DNA from: Petrocella atlantisensis
GTDB taxonomy: Bacteria; Bacillota; Clostridia; Lachnospirales; Vallitaleaceae
Assembly (NCBI RefSeq): GCF_900538275.1
Contig: NZ_LR130778.1
Coordinates: 2,600,001 to 2,664,000 of the forward strand
DNA: 64,000 nucleotides
Direction of reading: 5' to 3'
Below, one piece after another: positions 55,004-63,966 of the stretch (position 1 is its first letter; each line of letters starts with the position of its first letter). The translations under genes were made by a program, and so were the position numbers. Under the pieces are notes generated by a model, which was not told the DNA's origin, did not search any database, and saw only the letters and a list, made by a program, of their open reading frames with translations.

Positions 55004-56071
55004 ATGATTAAGAAGTTACTAGGTATTATATTTATTGTAGCCATGATGGCGGCACTTGCTGTCGGATGTGCTAAAACAGAGACACCTGCTGAAACACCAG
55101 CAGAAACTGAGACAACTACTGAAACAGCAGAAACACCTGAAGAAGAACCTGCTCCAGTTGAAGCGGTTGTATTGAAGCTAGCAGAAACACATCCAGCAGA
55201 TTATCCTACAACATTAGGTGATTATGAGTTTGCGCGTTTGGTTGAAGAAAAAACAGAAGGCCGTGTTAAGATTGAAGTATTCCCAGCGGCTCAACTTGGT
55301 GAAGAAAAAGACGTTATTGAACAAGTACAGATTGGTGCGATTGATTTAACCAGAACAAGTATTGCGCCACTTACAGAATTTGCACCTTCTCTTAACGTAT
55401 TACAATTACCATATATTTATCGTGATGCAGACCATATGTGGAACGTACTCAACAGTGAAATCGGCGAAAATTTCTTAAAGAGTGTTGAATCAGCAAACTT
55501 CGTAGGCCTTGGTTGGTTTGATCCAGGTCAAAGAAACTTCTACAACTCTCAAAAAGAAATTACTTCCTTAGCAGATTTAAAAGGACTTAAATTTAGAGTT
55601 ATGCAAAGTGAACTTATGATGGACATGGTAGCAGCACTTGGTGCATCTCCAACACCACTTCCATATGGTGAAGTTTACAGTGCGATTCAAACAGGTATTA
55701 TTGACGGCGCTGAAAACAACTGGCCAAGTTATGACACTTCTTCACACTTTGAAGTGGCAAAATATTACACCATTGACGGTCATGTAAGAGTTCCTGAGAT
55801 TATCATCGCAAGTAGTATTGCAATGCAAAAAATATCAGCAGAAGACCTTGCAATCATGAAAGAAGCTGCCAAAGAAGCTCAAGCATTCCAAATTGAAAAA
55901 TGGGAAGCAAAAGAAGTCGAGTCAAGAAAAAAAGTTGAAGAAGCAGGCAGTATCATTACTGAGTTAACACCAGAAGCTAAAGCAGAATTTGCAGCAGCAA
56001 TGGAACCTGTATATCAAAAATATGCAGCTGAGTACACAGATCTTATTAAGCAAGTTCAAGAAGTACAATAG
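55004..56071 (+). CDS. dctP: TRAP transporter solute-binding lipoprotein DctP (3)
   Basis: 355 residues. Lipobox AVGC, Thr/Glu/Pro linker (about 25-52), DctP fold with LAETHPADYPTTLGDYEFA, VLQLPYIYRDADHMW, LKFRVMQSELM and QTGIIDGAENNWPSYD. It is the receptor of the DctQM pair downstream; KduI/KduD in the same operon suggest uronates or unsaturated-uronate products as ligand (inference). AAGGGGG ribosome site. Confidence 0.9.
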   Translation: MIKKLLGIIFIVAMMAALAVGCAKTETPAETPAETETTTETAETPEEEPAPVEAVVLKLAETHPADYPTTLGDYEFARLVEEKTEGRVKIEVFPAAQLGEEKDVIEQVQIGAIDLTRTSIAPLTEFAPSLNVLQLPYIYRDADHMWNVLNSEIGENFLKSVESANFVGLGWFDPGQRNFYNSQKEITSLADLKGLKFRVMQSELMMDMVAALGASPTPLPYGEVYSAIQTGIIDGAENNWPSYDTSSHFEVAKYYTIDGHVRVPEIIIASSIAMQKISAEDLAIMKEAAKEAQAFQIEKWEAKEVESRKKVEEAGSIITELTPEAKAEFAAAMEPVYQKYAAEYTDLIKQVQEVQ

Positions 56072-56102
56072 TCAAATTGTGCCATATTAACCATATTATA
56101 GT

Positions 56103-56132
56103 TAGAAGGCCGGATGGAAATCCGGCTTTCTA
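56103..56132 (+). terminator. Hairpin between dctP and dctQ
   Basis: TAGAAGGCCGGAT pairs with ATCCGGCTTTCTA (G-U pair), GC-rich core, weak U-rich tail (ATAAT). Likely a partial terminator giving excess binding protein. Confidence 0.65.
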
Positions 56133-56221
56133 TAATAAAACAGTACAACAGACATGAATCGTGTTGATGAACAGCACTGCATCTTAATATCTTTTTGCAA
56201 CAAATGAAAGGAGTAATACCC

Positions 56222-56758
56222 ATGAATCAGATAAAAAAAATTGTTGATCAACTGCATAAAATTATGGTTGTCTTAGGACAAATCATGTTGGTACTGATTA
56301 CAATCCTAACCTGTATTCAAGTTTTTTCTAGATATGTTCTTGATTTTAGTTTGAGGTGGTCCGAAGAAGTACCATTGATTATGATGGTGTGGTTTGGCTT
56401 TATCGCTTTGGCACTAGGCGTTAAGAAAAAGCTTCATATTAGTATTGAATTGTTTTTCAGAATGTTTCCAGAACCTGTTCAAAAAGTTGTACTTAAATTT
56501 GTTGATTTATGTATCTTAACCTTTGGCGTCATCATGGTGGTCTACGGATGGCAGCTGGCGATGGTTATGATGGCTTCTACGATGCCGGCGACTAAAATGC
56601 CCACAGGTTATCTATATATTATCGTTCCAATATCAGGTGTATTCGTTGTTTTTGACAGTCTTATGGAGTTACTGGGCTTGATTGAAAATGAAGAAGAGGC
56701 CCAAGATGATGAAGTTATTGAATCCCTAAAAAGTTTATCGTTAGGAGGTAAGAACTAA
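56222..56758 (+). CDS. dctQ: TRAP transporter small permease DctQ (2)
   Basis: 178 residues, four helices: VFSRYVLDFSLRWSEEVPLIM, GVKKKLHISIELFF, PTGYLYIIVPISG. AAGGAG at seven to eight bases supports 56222; the in-frame ATG at 56195 lacks a site. The last base of its stop codon is shared with the dctM start. Confidence 0.88.
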   Translation: MNQIKKIVDQLHKIMVVLGQIMLVLITILTCIQVFSRYVLDFSLRWSEEVPLIMMVWFGFIALALGVKKKLHISIELFFRMFPEPVQKVVLKFVDLCILTFGVIMVVYGWQLAMVMMASTMPATKMPTGYLYIIVPISGVFVVFDSLMELLGLIENEEEAQDDEVIESLKSLSLGGKN

Positions 56759-58053
56759 TGCCAGTTGCTAGTACAGCGATCGCTATATTGTTAATCTCAT
56801 TTTTTGTTCTTTTAATACTGAAAGTACCTGTAACCTTTTCATTAGCCCTATCTTCTGTTCTTACAGCTTTATATTATCAAGTACCACTGATGACCATTGT
56901 GTTAAAAATGGTAAAAGGTATTGAGTCCAGTTCCCTCATGGCTATTCCTTTTTTCATAGTAGCAGGTGAAATTATGGGTGCCGGGGGCATATCCAGGCGA
57001 CTTATTGAACTGGCCAATGTTATGGTTGGCCGCGTTAGAGGTGGTATGGCACAAGTTAATATCCTAGCCAGCATGTTTTTTGGTGGGATATCCGGTTCAG
57101 CCGTTGCCGATGTATCTTCAATAGGTGCCATATTGATTCCTATGATGAAAGACAATGGCTATGATGATGACTACTCCGTTGCTGTTACTGTAACAAGCTC
57201 TTGTCAAGGGGTTATCATTCCTCCAAGTCATAATATGATTATATATTCTCTTGCTGCGGGTGGCGGTGTATCCGTTGGTCGTTTGTTCCTTGGTGGTATG
57301 GTGCCGGGTGTTATTCTTGGGGTTGGTCTTATGATTCTAAGTTATTTCATTGCTGTAAAAAGAGGCTATCCAAAAGGCGATAAAATTCCTTTTAAAGAAA
57401 AAGTAAAGATATCTATGAATGCATTCTTTGGTCTGATGACCGCTGTTATCATTATGGGTGGTGTACTATCGGGTGTATTTACAGCTACAGAATCAGCAGC
57501 GGTAGCATGCTTATATGCTTTTGTTATTACATTTTTTGTCTACAGAGAAATTCCGCTAAAACGTATGGGTGGTATTTTATACAGTGCCTTAAAAACCCTT
57601 GCTCTGGTACTAAGTCTAATAGCAGCAGCCAAAGCCTTTGGACATATGTTGGCTTTGCTCCAAGTTCCGGCTCTTGCAACCAATGCCTTATTAACAATAA
57701 CTCAAAACAAGACTCTATTATTATTGCTTATACTAGTGCTCATTCTTTTACTTGGTTGTATTATGGACATGGCACCACTAATTTTGATTCTAACACCGAT
57801 TCTTTTACCGGTTGTCACCAGTTTGGGTATGGATCCGGTCCAGTTTGGTGTCGTATTAATACTGGCACTGGCTATCGGATTATGTACGCCGCCTGTAGGT
57901 AGCGCCCTCTTTGTTGGTTGCGCCATCGGTAAAGTATCCATAGAGAAAATGACCAAATCCTTACTGCCATTCTATGGGGTAATGGTTATTGTATTACTAC
58001 TTATAACATTTATACCAGGTATTGTTATGTTCGTACCAAACCTGTTTCTATAA
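56758..58053 (+). CDS. dctM: TRAP transporter large permease DctM (2)
   Basis: 431 residues, twelve helices: AIPFFIVAGEIMGAGGISRRL (read as AIPFFIVAGEIMGAG), SMFFGGISGSAVADVSSIGA, SCQGVIIPPSHNMIIYSLA, IGLCTPPVGSALFVGCAIG. AGGAGG upstream; TAATG coupling with dctQ. Confidence 0.92.
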   Translation: MPVASTAIAILLISFFVLLILKVPVTFSLALSSVLTALYYQVPLMTIVLKMVKGIESSSLMAIPFFIVAGEIMGAGGISRRLIELANVMVGRVRGGMAQVNILASMFFGGISGSAVADVSSIGAILIPMMKDNGYDDDYSVAVTVTSSCQGVIIPPSHNMIIYSLAAGGGVSVGRLFLGGMVPGVILGVGLMILSYFIAVKRGYPKGDKIPFKEKVKISMNAFFGLMTAVIIMGGVLSGVFTATESAAVACLYAFVITFFVYREIPLKRMGGILYSALKTLALVLSLIAAAKAFGHMLALLQVPALATNALLTITQNKTLLLLLILVLILLLGCIMDMAPLILILTPILLPVVTSLGMDPVQFGVVLILALAIGLCTPPVGSALFVGCAIGKVSIEKMTKSLLPFYGVMVIVLLLITFIPGIVMFVPNLFL

Positions 58054-58094
58054 ACAAACTAAAAAGCTTCAAATTAAGATGAAAAGGTGAAAAG

Positions 58095-58937
58095 ATGATT
58101 GTAAGAGAACCTTCAAATTCAAAAGATGCAAAGCATTATACAACGGATCGACTTAGAGACGAGTTTTTAGTTCAAGACTTATTTAATCTTGGAGAAATCC
58201 AACGTGTATACAGCCATATTGACAGAATCATCACCATGGGCTTTTGCCCGGATGAACAAAGTCAAAAACTAGATGAAAACATGGATGTTATGAAATCCTT
58301 GGGCGTCAATTATTTTCTTGAAAGCAGAGAACTGGGTGTCATTAATATAGGTGGACCCGGTACCATTACTGTAGACGGTACCGTACATGCCATGAAGTCT
58401 CAAGACGGCCTGTATGTAGGAAAAGGCAACAAAGAAGTCATATTTGCAAGTGATGACGTAAACAATCCAAGTAAATATTATGCCTTAAGTGCACCGGCAC
58501 ATATGCACTATGAGACGGTCCACATTGACATCACAAAAGCCAAACAAGTACCAATGGGTGATGCAGAGTCCGCTAATAAGAGAGTTATATTCCAATTCTT
58601 ACATCCGGAAGTATTGCAAACCTGTCAACTCAGCATGGGCCTCACAAAGATGGCACCGGGCAGTGTATGGAATACTATGCCCTGTCATAGCCATGAAAGA
58701 CGTATGGAAGTTTACTTCTATTTTGACTTACCACAAGATAGCATCGTCCTTCATTTAATGGGAGAGCCAACAGAAACCAGACACATCGTCCTTAGGAATG
58801 AAGAAGCCGTCATAGCACCCAGTTGGTCCATCCACTCCGGTTGTGGCACATCAGCCTACAGCTTCATATGGGGTATGGTAGGCGAAAACAAGACATTTAC
58901 AGATATGGATCATATAGCTATGAAAGATCTAAGATAG
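58095..58937 (+). CDS. kduI: 5-dehydro-4-deoxy-D-glucuronate isomerase
   Basis: 280 residues, family length. Two cupin-like halves; metal ligands in PCHSHERRMEVYFYF and IHSGCGTSAYSFIWGM. FCPDEQSQKLD, FLESRELGVINIGGPG and SAPAHMHYETV are KduI-typical. It converts 5-keto-4-deoxyuronate to 2,5-diketo-3-deoxygluconate. AAAGG ribosome site. Confidence 0.94.
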   Translation: MIVREPSNSKDAKHYTTDRLRDEFLVQDLFNLGEIQRVYSHIDRIITMGFCPDEQSQKLDENMDVMKSLGVNYFLESRELGVINIGGPGTITVDGTVHAMKSQDGLYVGKGNKEVIFASDDVNNPSKYYALSAPAHMHYETVHIDITKAKQVPMGDAESANKRVIFQFLHPEVLQTCQLSMGLTKMAPGSVWNTMPCHSHERRMEVYFYFDLPQDSIVLHLMGEPTETRHIVLRNEEAVIAPSWSIHSGCGTSAYSFIWGMVGENKTFTDMDHIAMKDLR

Positions 58938-58947
58938 GAGCGTCCAG

Positions 58948-59709
58948 ATGATATTAGAAAACTTTAGTTTAGAAGGCAAAGTAGCAATTGTATCCGGCAG
59001 CAGTCAAGGACTCGGTCAAGGCATGGCTATGGCCCTTGCAGAAGCCGGCGCAGACATCGTTGGTGTGGATTATAGCGCAGGTAGCGAGACGAAGCAGTTA
59101 GTTGAAGACCTAGGTCGCAAGTTCCATCACATACAAGCAGACTTGATGAAGATTGACAAATTAGAAGCCATCGTAGCAGAAGCTGTAGAAGTATTTGGTC
59201 ATGTGGATGTACTGGTCAACAATGCAGGTACGATACGACGTGAAGACGCCATTAATTTCAGCGAAAAAGACTGGGATGATGTTATGAACCTCAACATAAA
59301 GACCGTATTCTTCTTCAGTCAAGCCGTAGCAAGACAGTTTATGAAACAAGAAACAGGTGGGAAAATCATCAACATCGCCTCTATGTTATCTTTCCAAGGT
59401 GGTATCCGTGTACCTTCCTATACAGCATCCAAAAGTGGTGTCATGGGTGTAACACGGTTAATGGCCAATGAGTGGGCCAAAGACAATATCAATGTCAATG
59501 CCATTGCACCTGGATATATGGCAACAGCCAATACAGAAGCACTACGTGCAGATGCAGACCGAAATGCAGCGATACTAGGGAGAATCCCTGCGAACCGTTG
59601 GGGACTACCATCCGATCTAAAAGGTCCGATTGTTTTCTTAGCATCTGAAGCATCCTCTTACGTGAATGGTTATACCATTGCTGTTGATGGTGGATGGTTG
59701 GCACGATAG
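58948..59709 (+). CDS. kduD: 2-dehydro-3-deoxy-D-gluconate 5-dehydrogenase
   Basis: 253 residues, short-chain dehydrogenase: SGSSQGLGQGMAMALAEAGA, NNAGTIRRE, catalytic Ser of IASMLSF, Tyr/Lys of SYTASKSG, and KduD-type C-terminus SYVNGYTIAVDGGWLAR. It converts the KduI product to KDG. Ten bases after kduI. Ends the TRAP operon. Confidence 0.93.
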   Translation: MILENFSLEGKVAIVSGSSQGLGQGMAMALAEAGADIVGVDYSAGSETKQLVEDLGRKFHHIQADLMKIDKLEAIVAEAVEVFGHVDVLVNNAGTIRREDAINFSEKDWDDVMNLNIKTVFFFSQAVARQFMKQETGGKIINIASMLSFQGGIRVPSYTASKSGVMGVTRLMANEWAKDNINVNAIAPGYMATANTEALRADADRNAAILGRIPANRWGLPSDLKGPIVFLASEASSYVNGYTIAVDGGWLAR

Positions 59710-59765
59710 TAGATAAACTTCATGGTCGGTGTTGGTTAGGAGAAATATTAATAATGATATGAATC

Positions 59766-59805
59766 AAAAAGTGAGTTGCAACCATTAAGTTGTAGCTCAC
59801 TTTTT
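59766..59805 (+). terminator. Terminator after kduD
   Basis: AAAAAGTGAGTTGCAAC pairs with GTTGTAGCTCACTTTTT (one G-U pair), loop CATTAA. Confidence 0.85.
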
Positions 59806-59829
59806 ACACTTCATCTTAATAAAGCTTTA

Positions 59830-59858
59830 TTGACAGCTTATGGATTCTAGATTAAACT
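59830..59858 (+). promoter_or_regulatory. Promoter of the AraC-type regulator gene
   Basis: TTGACA, 17 bp, TAAACT. The transcript would begin near 59865 with a 130-base leader. Confidence 0.6.
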
Positions 59859-59900
59859 AGTAGTAGTATAGAAGACAAAAAATATATGTAAAGTTTAATA

Positions 59901-59955
59901 AAGCATTAGATAACAATTCATCAGAAATTGATTATATAATGCTTCTTTTTATTTC
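59901..59955 (+). terminator. Terminator-like hairpin in the regulator leader
   Basis: AAGCATTAGATAACAA pairs imperfectly with TTGATTATATAATGCTT and is followed by CTTTTTATTT, between promoter and start codon; a possible attenuator. Confidence 0.5.
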
Positions 59956-59998
59956 GACAATTTGTTTATGACTTCTACCAGCGAGGAAGGAACTCAAT

Positions 59999-62161
59999 AT
60001 GACTTTGCTAAGAAATCTATTTGCCATGCTTTTTGGCGTCATTATTATACCTACACTCATTCTTATGTCGATCAATTATTATCAAACAAAAACTTTTATT
60101 GAAGATGAAGCAAAACTCAACAATCATCAGATTGTTAAGCAGGCCAAAGTGGCGACGGATTCGATTATCAGTCAAACCGAAAGAATTTCTGAACAGGTTG
60201 CCATCGATCGGTCGATTCAACAATTCATGTTCGAGCAGATCGATTCAACGAATTATGATGACTATCAAGTAATTGATGATGTTTATAATGTCATGACGAA
60301 CTTTATGGTTGGAACTCAGTATATTCAGGAGATTTCGATTTATAAGTTAGAGAATAATCTTCTCATTTCTACGGCAGAGACACAGCAACCGGCAATTAGT
60401 ATTAAAACAAAAGAATACATACAAAAGTTATCGGATACTTCACCAATGAAAGTATGGATTGAACCGAATTCTTCAGGTGTTTATTGGGAACAGATATCGG
60501 ATTTTCATTATGTTCGATTTATGTATACCAATGTGGACGAACTTGTTGGATTTGTAGTTATAAGATTAAAGAGCAATGACTTTAATAGGCTTATCAATGA
60601 GATGTATATTAAAAAAGAAGGCATGCTGTTTATAGCCGATCAAACAGGAAAACTAATTCTAAGTGCTGATAACAGATATAGAAATATCGTCGATTTACAT
60701 ATTACTTATGATTGGTTTAAGGAAATAGAAAACTATAAAACCATTGAAATTGATGGACAAGAGTACTTTATTTCTTTAGTTACTTCGGATTATAACAATT
60801 GGAAATATATAAGCTTAATCGATACATTTGAAATACAAAGCAAACTTAAGATAATAAGTAATAATACAATCCTTTTATTGGTCTTCTTTTTAATAGCGTC
60901 TCTGATGCTATCTTTTGCGATGTCAAAAGGTATATATAACCCGATTCATTTAATTAAAGCTTCTCTTGAAGGGAAAACTAAGAAAATTCATGAGTATAAT
61001 TTTTTTCGATTACTAAAAGGTGAAGATGTCGATGAAAATGAGTTGGTAGGTGAACAAATACATCATCCAATGAAATATCAGATTGTACTTATAGAATTTT
61101 TCAAAGAGGTACATGATATTCTAGATCAAGATTATATCAGTCGAGAGTTTGATGATGAAGAAGGCATAGCACTTAGAAATATTCTTGATGAACATATTAA
61201 AACCTATTTAAGTAATGATCGACTCATTGAATTTTTTTATGAAACAAAAACGAGAATCGTATTATTACTACGTGCTGAGGATGAAAATAGAACGGATGAT
61301 TCAAAAACAATGGACATGTTCGAAGCCCTAATAGAAAACTATAAACAAATTACCAATTGTCAAGGTACGGTTGTTATTGGTGCAGATACAAGTTTTAGTG
61401 ATATTAAGGATTCCTATGAACATCTAATTAAGATTCTAAAATACAAACTTGAGAAAAAACAAATGGGCATCATTGATGAAAAGAAATTCATATATAAAGC
61501 TGAACTAAAAAAATTACCCTATGATTATCATACGTATTTAAACAACAGCTTAAGAGCATCCTCTCTTGATGAGTGTAAAGCCATCATTTTAGAACTTGAA
61601 CAAGTTGTAAAAAGTGAATTCTATTATGCATCAAATTTTTCCTTTTATTACAAAGACGTACTTAATACGATTATTGGTTATCTTTATGAGATACAATATA
61701 TTCATTCCAAAGAGATGAGTGACGTTATTAAAAGTTTTTCTGAGTTTGATAAAAGATTCAAATCCATTAATGAAGCTACAAAATGGACCTTGCAGTTTAT
61801 TACCAATATCTTTACATTCTTAAAGGAAGATGGTTATAATAATTACGATAATCCGGTCACAAAATGCATACAGTTTATTGAGTCAGAGTACATGAATGAT
61901 ATAAGTTTGAATGAAGTGGCAGAACGACTGGGTATATCTGTATCCTATTTGTCAAAACAGTTTAAGGATGAAACAGGCATTAATTTTAAAGAATATGTAA
62001 CCTCAACCAAGATCAAAAAAGCAAAACATTTACTAAATGAAACGAATCAGACGATTGAACAGATTGCAAAAGAGATTGGTTATAATAGTACATTACAAAT
62101 GGTACGTATGTTTAAAAAATTAGAAAATGTTACGCCATCAGAGTATAGAAAAAGAAGCTAA
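59999..62161 (+). CDS. Membrane-bound AraC-family regulator with extracellular sensor domain
   Basis: 720 residues. TM1 at about 6-26, an extracytoplasmic region with Cache-like character (about 30-275), TM2 at about 288-310, a cytoplasmic linker, and a C-terminal AraC double HTH (about 620-720; ISLNEVAERLGISVSYLSKQF, IEQIAKEIGYNSTLQMVRMFKK). It is a one-component fusion of ligand sensor and DNA-binding domain, similar in plan to Bacillus YtdP-type regulators. No receiver or kinase domain. It probably controls the cupin/dctP operon downstream. AAGGAA ribosome site. Confidence 0.87.
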   Translation: MTLLRNLFAMLFGVIIIPTLILMSINYYQTKTFIEDEAKLNNHQIVKQAKVATDSIISQTERISEQVAIDRSIQQFMFEQIDSTNYDDYQVIDDVYNVMTNFMVGTQYIQEISIYKLENNLLISTAETQQPAISIKTKEYIQKLSDTSPMKVWIEPNSSGVYWEQISDFHYVRFMYTNVDELVGFVVIRLKSNDFNRLINEMYIKKEGMLFIADQTGKLILSADNRYRNIVDLHITYDWFKEIENYKTIEIDGQEYFISLVTSDYNNWKYISLIDTFEIQSKLKIISNNTILLLVFFLIASLMLSFAMSKGIYNPIHLIKASLEGKTKKIHEYNFFRLLKGEDVDENELVGEQIHHPMKYQIVLIEFFKEVHDILDQDYISREFDDEEGIALRNILDEHIKTYLSNDRLIEFFYETKTRIVLLLRAEDENRTDDSKTMDMFEALIENYKQITNCQGTVVIGADTSFSDIKDSYEHLIKILKYKLEKKQMGIIDEKKFIYKAELKKLPYDYHTYLNNSLRASSLDECKAIILELEQVVKSEFYYASNFSFYYKDVLNTIIGYLYEIQYIHSKEMSDVIKSFSEFDKRFKSINEATKWTLQFITNIFTFLKEDGYNNYDNPVTKCIQFIESEYMNDISLNEVAERLGISVSYLSKQFKDETGINFKEYVTSTKIKKAKHLLNETNQTIEQIAKEIGYNSTLQMVRMFKKLENVTPSEYRKRS

Positions 62162-62214
62162 AAAGCGAGAACAAAAAAAGATACTTCATAACAAAAAAAG
62201 ATACCTCATCTTCT

Positions 62215-62241
62215 AAAGCCTTTATTTTAAAGGCTTTTTTT
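62215..62241 (+). terminator. Terminator after the AraC-type regulator
   Basis: AAAGCCTTTA-TTT-TAAAGGCTTT then TTTTATT. Two direct repeats of ACAAAAAAAGATAC precede it (62171-62204). Confidence 0.85.
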
Positions 62242-62435
62242 ATTGCTCTTTTTATAATGGGGGTCCTATGATCTTGAAAAAAGGCCATAATACAAAAGAT
62301 AAAAAAGGATTCTTTTTCTTTCTTAAGAAACTTGGCATAATAAAAATGTGTTCAGGCCGTTCACAAAACAAGTACCAAAATAAGTATCCAGAACAAGAAC
62401 CCAAAACTAAGCATCTATTAAAAAGGAGAAAGCTT
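62242..62435 (+). other. Leader before the cupin gene
   Basis: The frame runs open from 62268 but lacks a ribosome site and is Lys-rich and non-family-like, so it is treated as noncoding. TTCTTAAGAA and TTGGCATAAT are visible, but no clear promoter pair. Confidence 0.4.
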
Positions 62436-62849
62436 ATGAGCAATAATGACAAGACACAAAAATATGTTTACACAATCGAAGATTTACCAGAAACAATAAT
62501 CGTCCCTGAAGAAGATATACGCACCAAATTCTTAATGAGTAAAAACGCATTGGTGAGTTTCATCAATGTACCTAAAGGTTCGACTTTTCCTATTCATAGT
62601 CATGATGCAGAACAGATTATGATTGTTCTAGAAGGTGAAGAGCATCACGAGATAGATGGCAAAAAAATTATTATGCATGCCGGGGATGTATGTGTTCATC
62701 CGGCAAATGTACCACATGGTGGCTATACGCCAACAGGCATAAAAGCCATTGATATTTTTGCACCGGCACGAGATAGTCATGTCGAGCTCATGAAAGAACA
62801 AGGCACATACCCTGACGAATTTGGTAACTATAAAACAAATAACAAGTAA
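62436..62849 (+). CDS. kdgF: KdgF-like cupin protein
   Basis: 137 residues, single cupin: metal-binding PIHSHDAEQIMIVLEGEEHHEIDG (read as PIHSHDAEQIMIVLEGE) and HPANVPHGG. KdgF proteins convert 4,5-unsaturated uronate to the linear ketone upstream of KduI. Identity with KdgF is inferred from motif layout, length and the KduI/KduD and TRAP neighbours. AAGGAG at seven bases fixes the start at 62436. Confidence 0.72.
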   Translation: MSNNDKTQKYVYTIEDLPETIIVPEEDIRTKFLMSKNALVSFINVPKGSTFPIHSHDAEQIMIVLEGEEHHEIDGKKIIMHAGDVCVHPANVPHGGYTPTGIKAIDIFAPARDSHVELMKEQGTYPDEFGNYKTNNK

Positions 62850-62883
62850 CTTAATCAATGATATTATGCGGGAGGTTTAGTTT

Positions 62884-63966
62884 ATGAAACTTACAAATAT
62901 TAAAAAGATTTTAGGTTTAATCATAGTATTTTCATTATTAATGACAATCGTAGGCTGTGCAAAAAAAGATGAAGTTACACCAGAACCTACTCCAAGTACG
63001 GATGTGGAAACAGAAGAACCATTGGCAGAAGAGCCTGAAGAACCTGCTGAAGTTATTGAAATCAAATTGGCACACTATGCTGAGATTGGACATCCAGCAG
63101 ACCTTGCTGCTAATGAATTTGCTTTAAAAGTTGAAGCAAGAACCAATGGCGCCGTTAAAATTATAGTATATCCTGCCAATGCTTTAGGAACACCGGATGA
63201 AGTGTTAGAGCAAAATATTCTTGGTACTGTAGACATGAGTTTACCAACCCAAGGTCATTTGAGTAAGTATTCACAAAAATTCTCTACAGTCATGTTACCA
63301 TTTGCTTTTGAAGATGCGGATCATGTTTATCGTGTTCTTGATGGACCTTTTATGGAATGGGCATCACCTGATCTTGAAGCACAGGGCCTTGTATTTTTAT
63401 CAAACTGGGATTGGGGCTTTAGAAATATAACCAATAATAAACGTCCCATAAATACACCAGCCGATGTAGCCGGACTTAAGCTTAGAACACCCCCCGAAAT
63501 TCAATTGCAAGCTGCTATGGAAGCCCTTGGCGCCAATGTCAGTCAAATCGCTTTCTCAGAGCTAATTTTATCTTTAAACCAAGGTGTTGTAGATGGGCAA
63601 GAAAACCCATTGTCCGTTATCTATTACAACAATGTATTTGAAGCTCAAAATCATTTAGCGATTACCCAACATGTTTACAACTCAATGGTAAATGTTATGA
63701 GTAAAGAAGTATGGGATAGACTTTCAGAAGAACAACAGATGATTTTAAAAGAAGAAAGTACGAATGCCGGAAACGAAATGCGTAAAATGATGCAGGAACA
63801 AGAAGAAGATCTTATTGGCATGCTTGAAGAAAAAGGTATGGAAGTTACATATCCGGATAAAACTTTATTTAAAGATATGATGCAACCTGCTTATGATCGT
63901 ATTGCTGAATATGCCGGAAAAGAAAATGTTGAGTATTTATTAAAGATTGCAGAAGAAAATAAATAA
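62884..63966 (+). CDS. dctP: TRAP transporter solute-binding lipoprotein DctP (4)
   Basis: 360 residues. Lipobox IVGC, acidic Pro/Glu/Thr linker (about 28-58), DctP fold: IKLAHYAEIGHPADLAANEFA, VMLPFAFEDADHVYRVLDGP, ligand-Arg LKLRTPPEIQLQAAMEALGA, SLNQGVVDGQENPLSVIY. It differs from the other three DctP proteins. Its DctQ/DctM partners presumably lie beyond base 64000. GGGAGG ribosome site. Confidence 0.9.
   Translation: MKLTNIKKILGLIIVFSLLMTIVGCAKKDEVTPEPTPSTDVETEEPLAEEPEEPAEVIEIKLAHYAEIGHPADLAANEFALKVEARTNGAVKIIVYPANALGTPDEVLEQNILGTVDMSLPTQGHLSKYSQKFSTVMLPFAFEDADHVYRVLDGPFMEWASPDLEAQGLVFLSNWDWGFRNITNNKRPINTPADVAGLKLRTPPEIQLQAAMEALGANVSQIAFSELILSLNQGVVDGQENPLSVIYYNNVFEAQNHLAITQHVYNSMVNVMSKEVWDRLSEEQQMILKEESTNAGNEMRKMMQEQEEDLIGMLEEKGMEVTYPDKTLFKDMMQPAYDRIAEYAGKENVEYLLKIAEENK

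Noticed and set aside
62268-62435. 56-residue N-terminal extension of the cupin protein
   Set aside because: Lys-rich, not cupin-like, no ribosome site; AAGGAG before 62436 gives a normal family-length protein.
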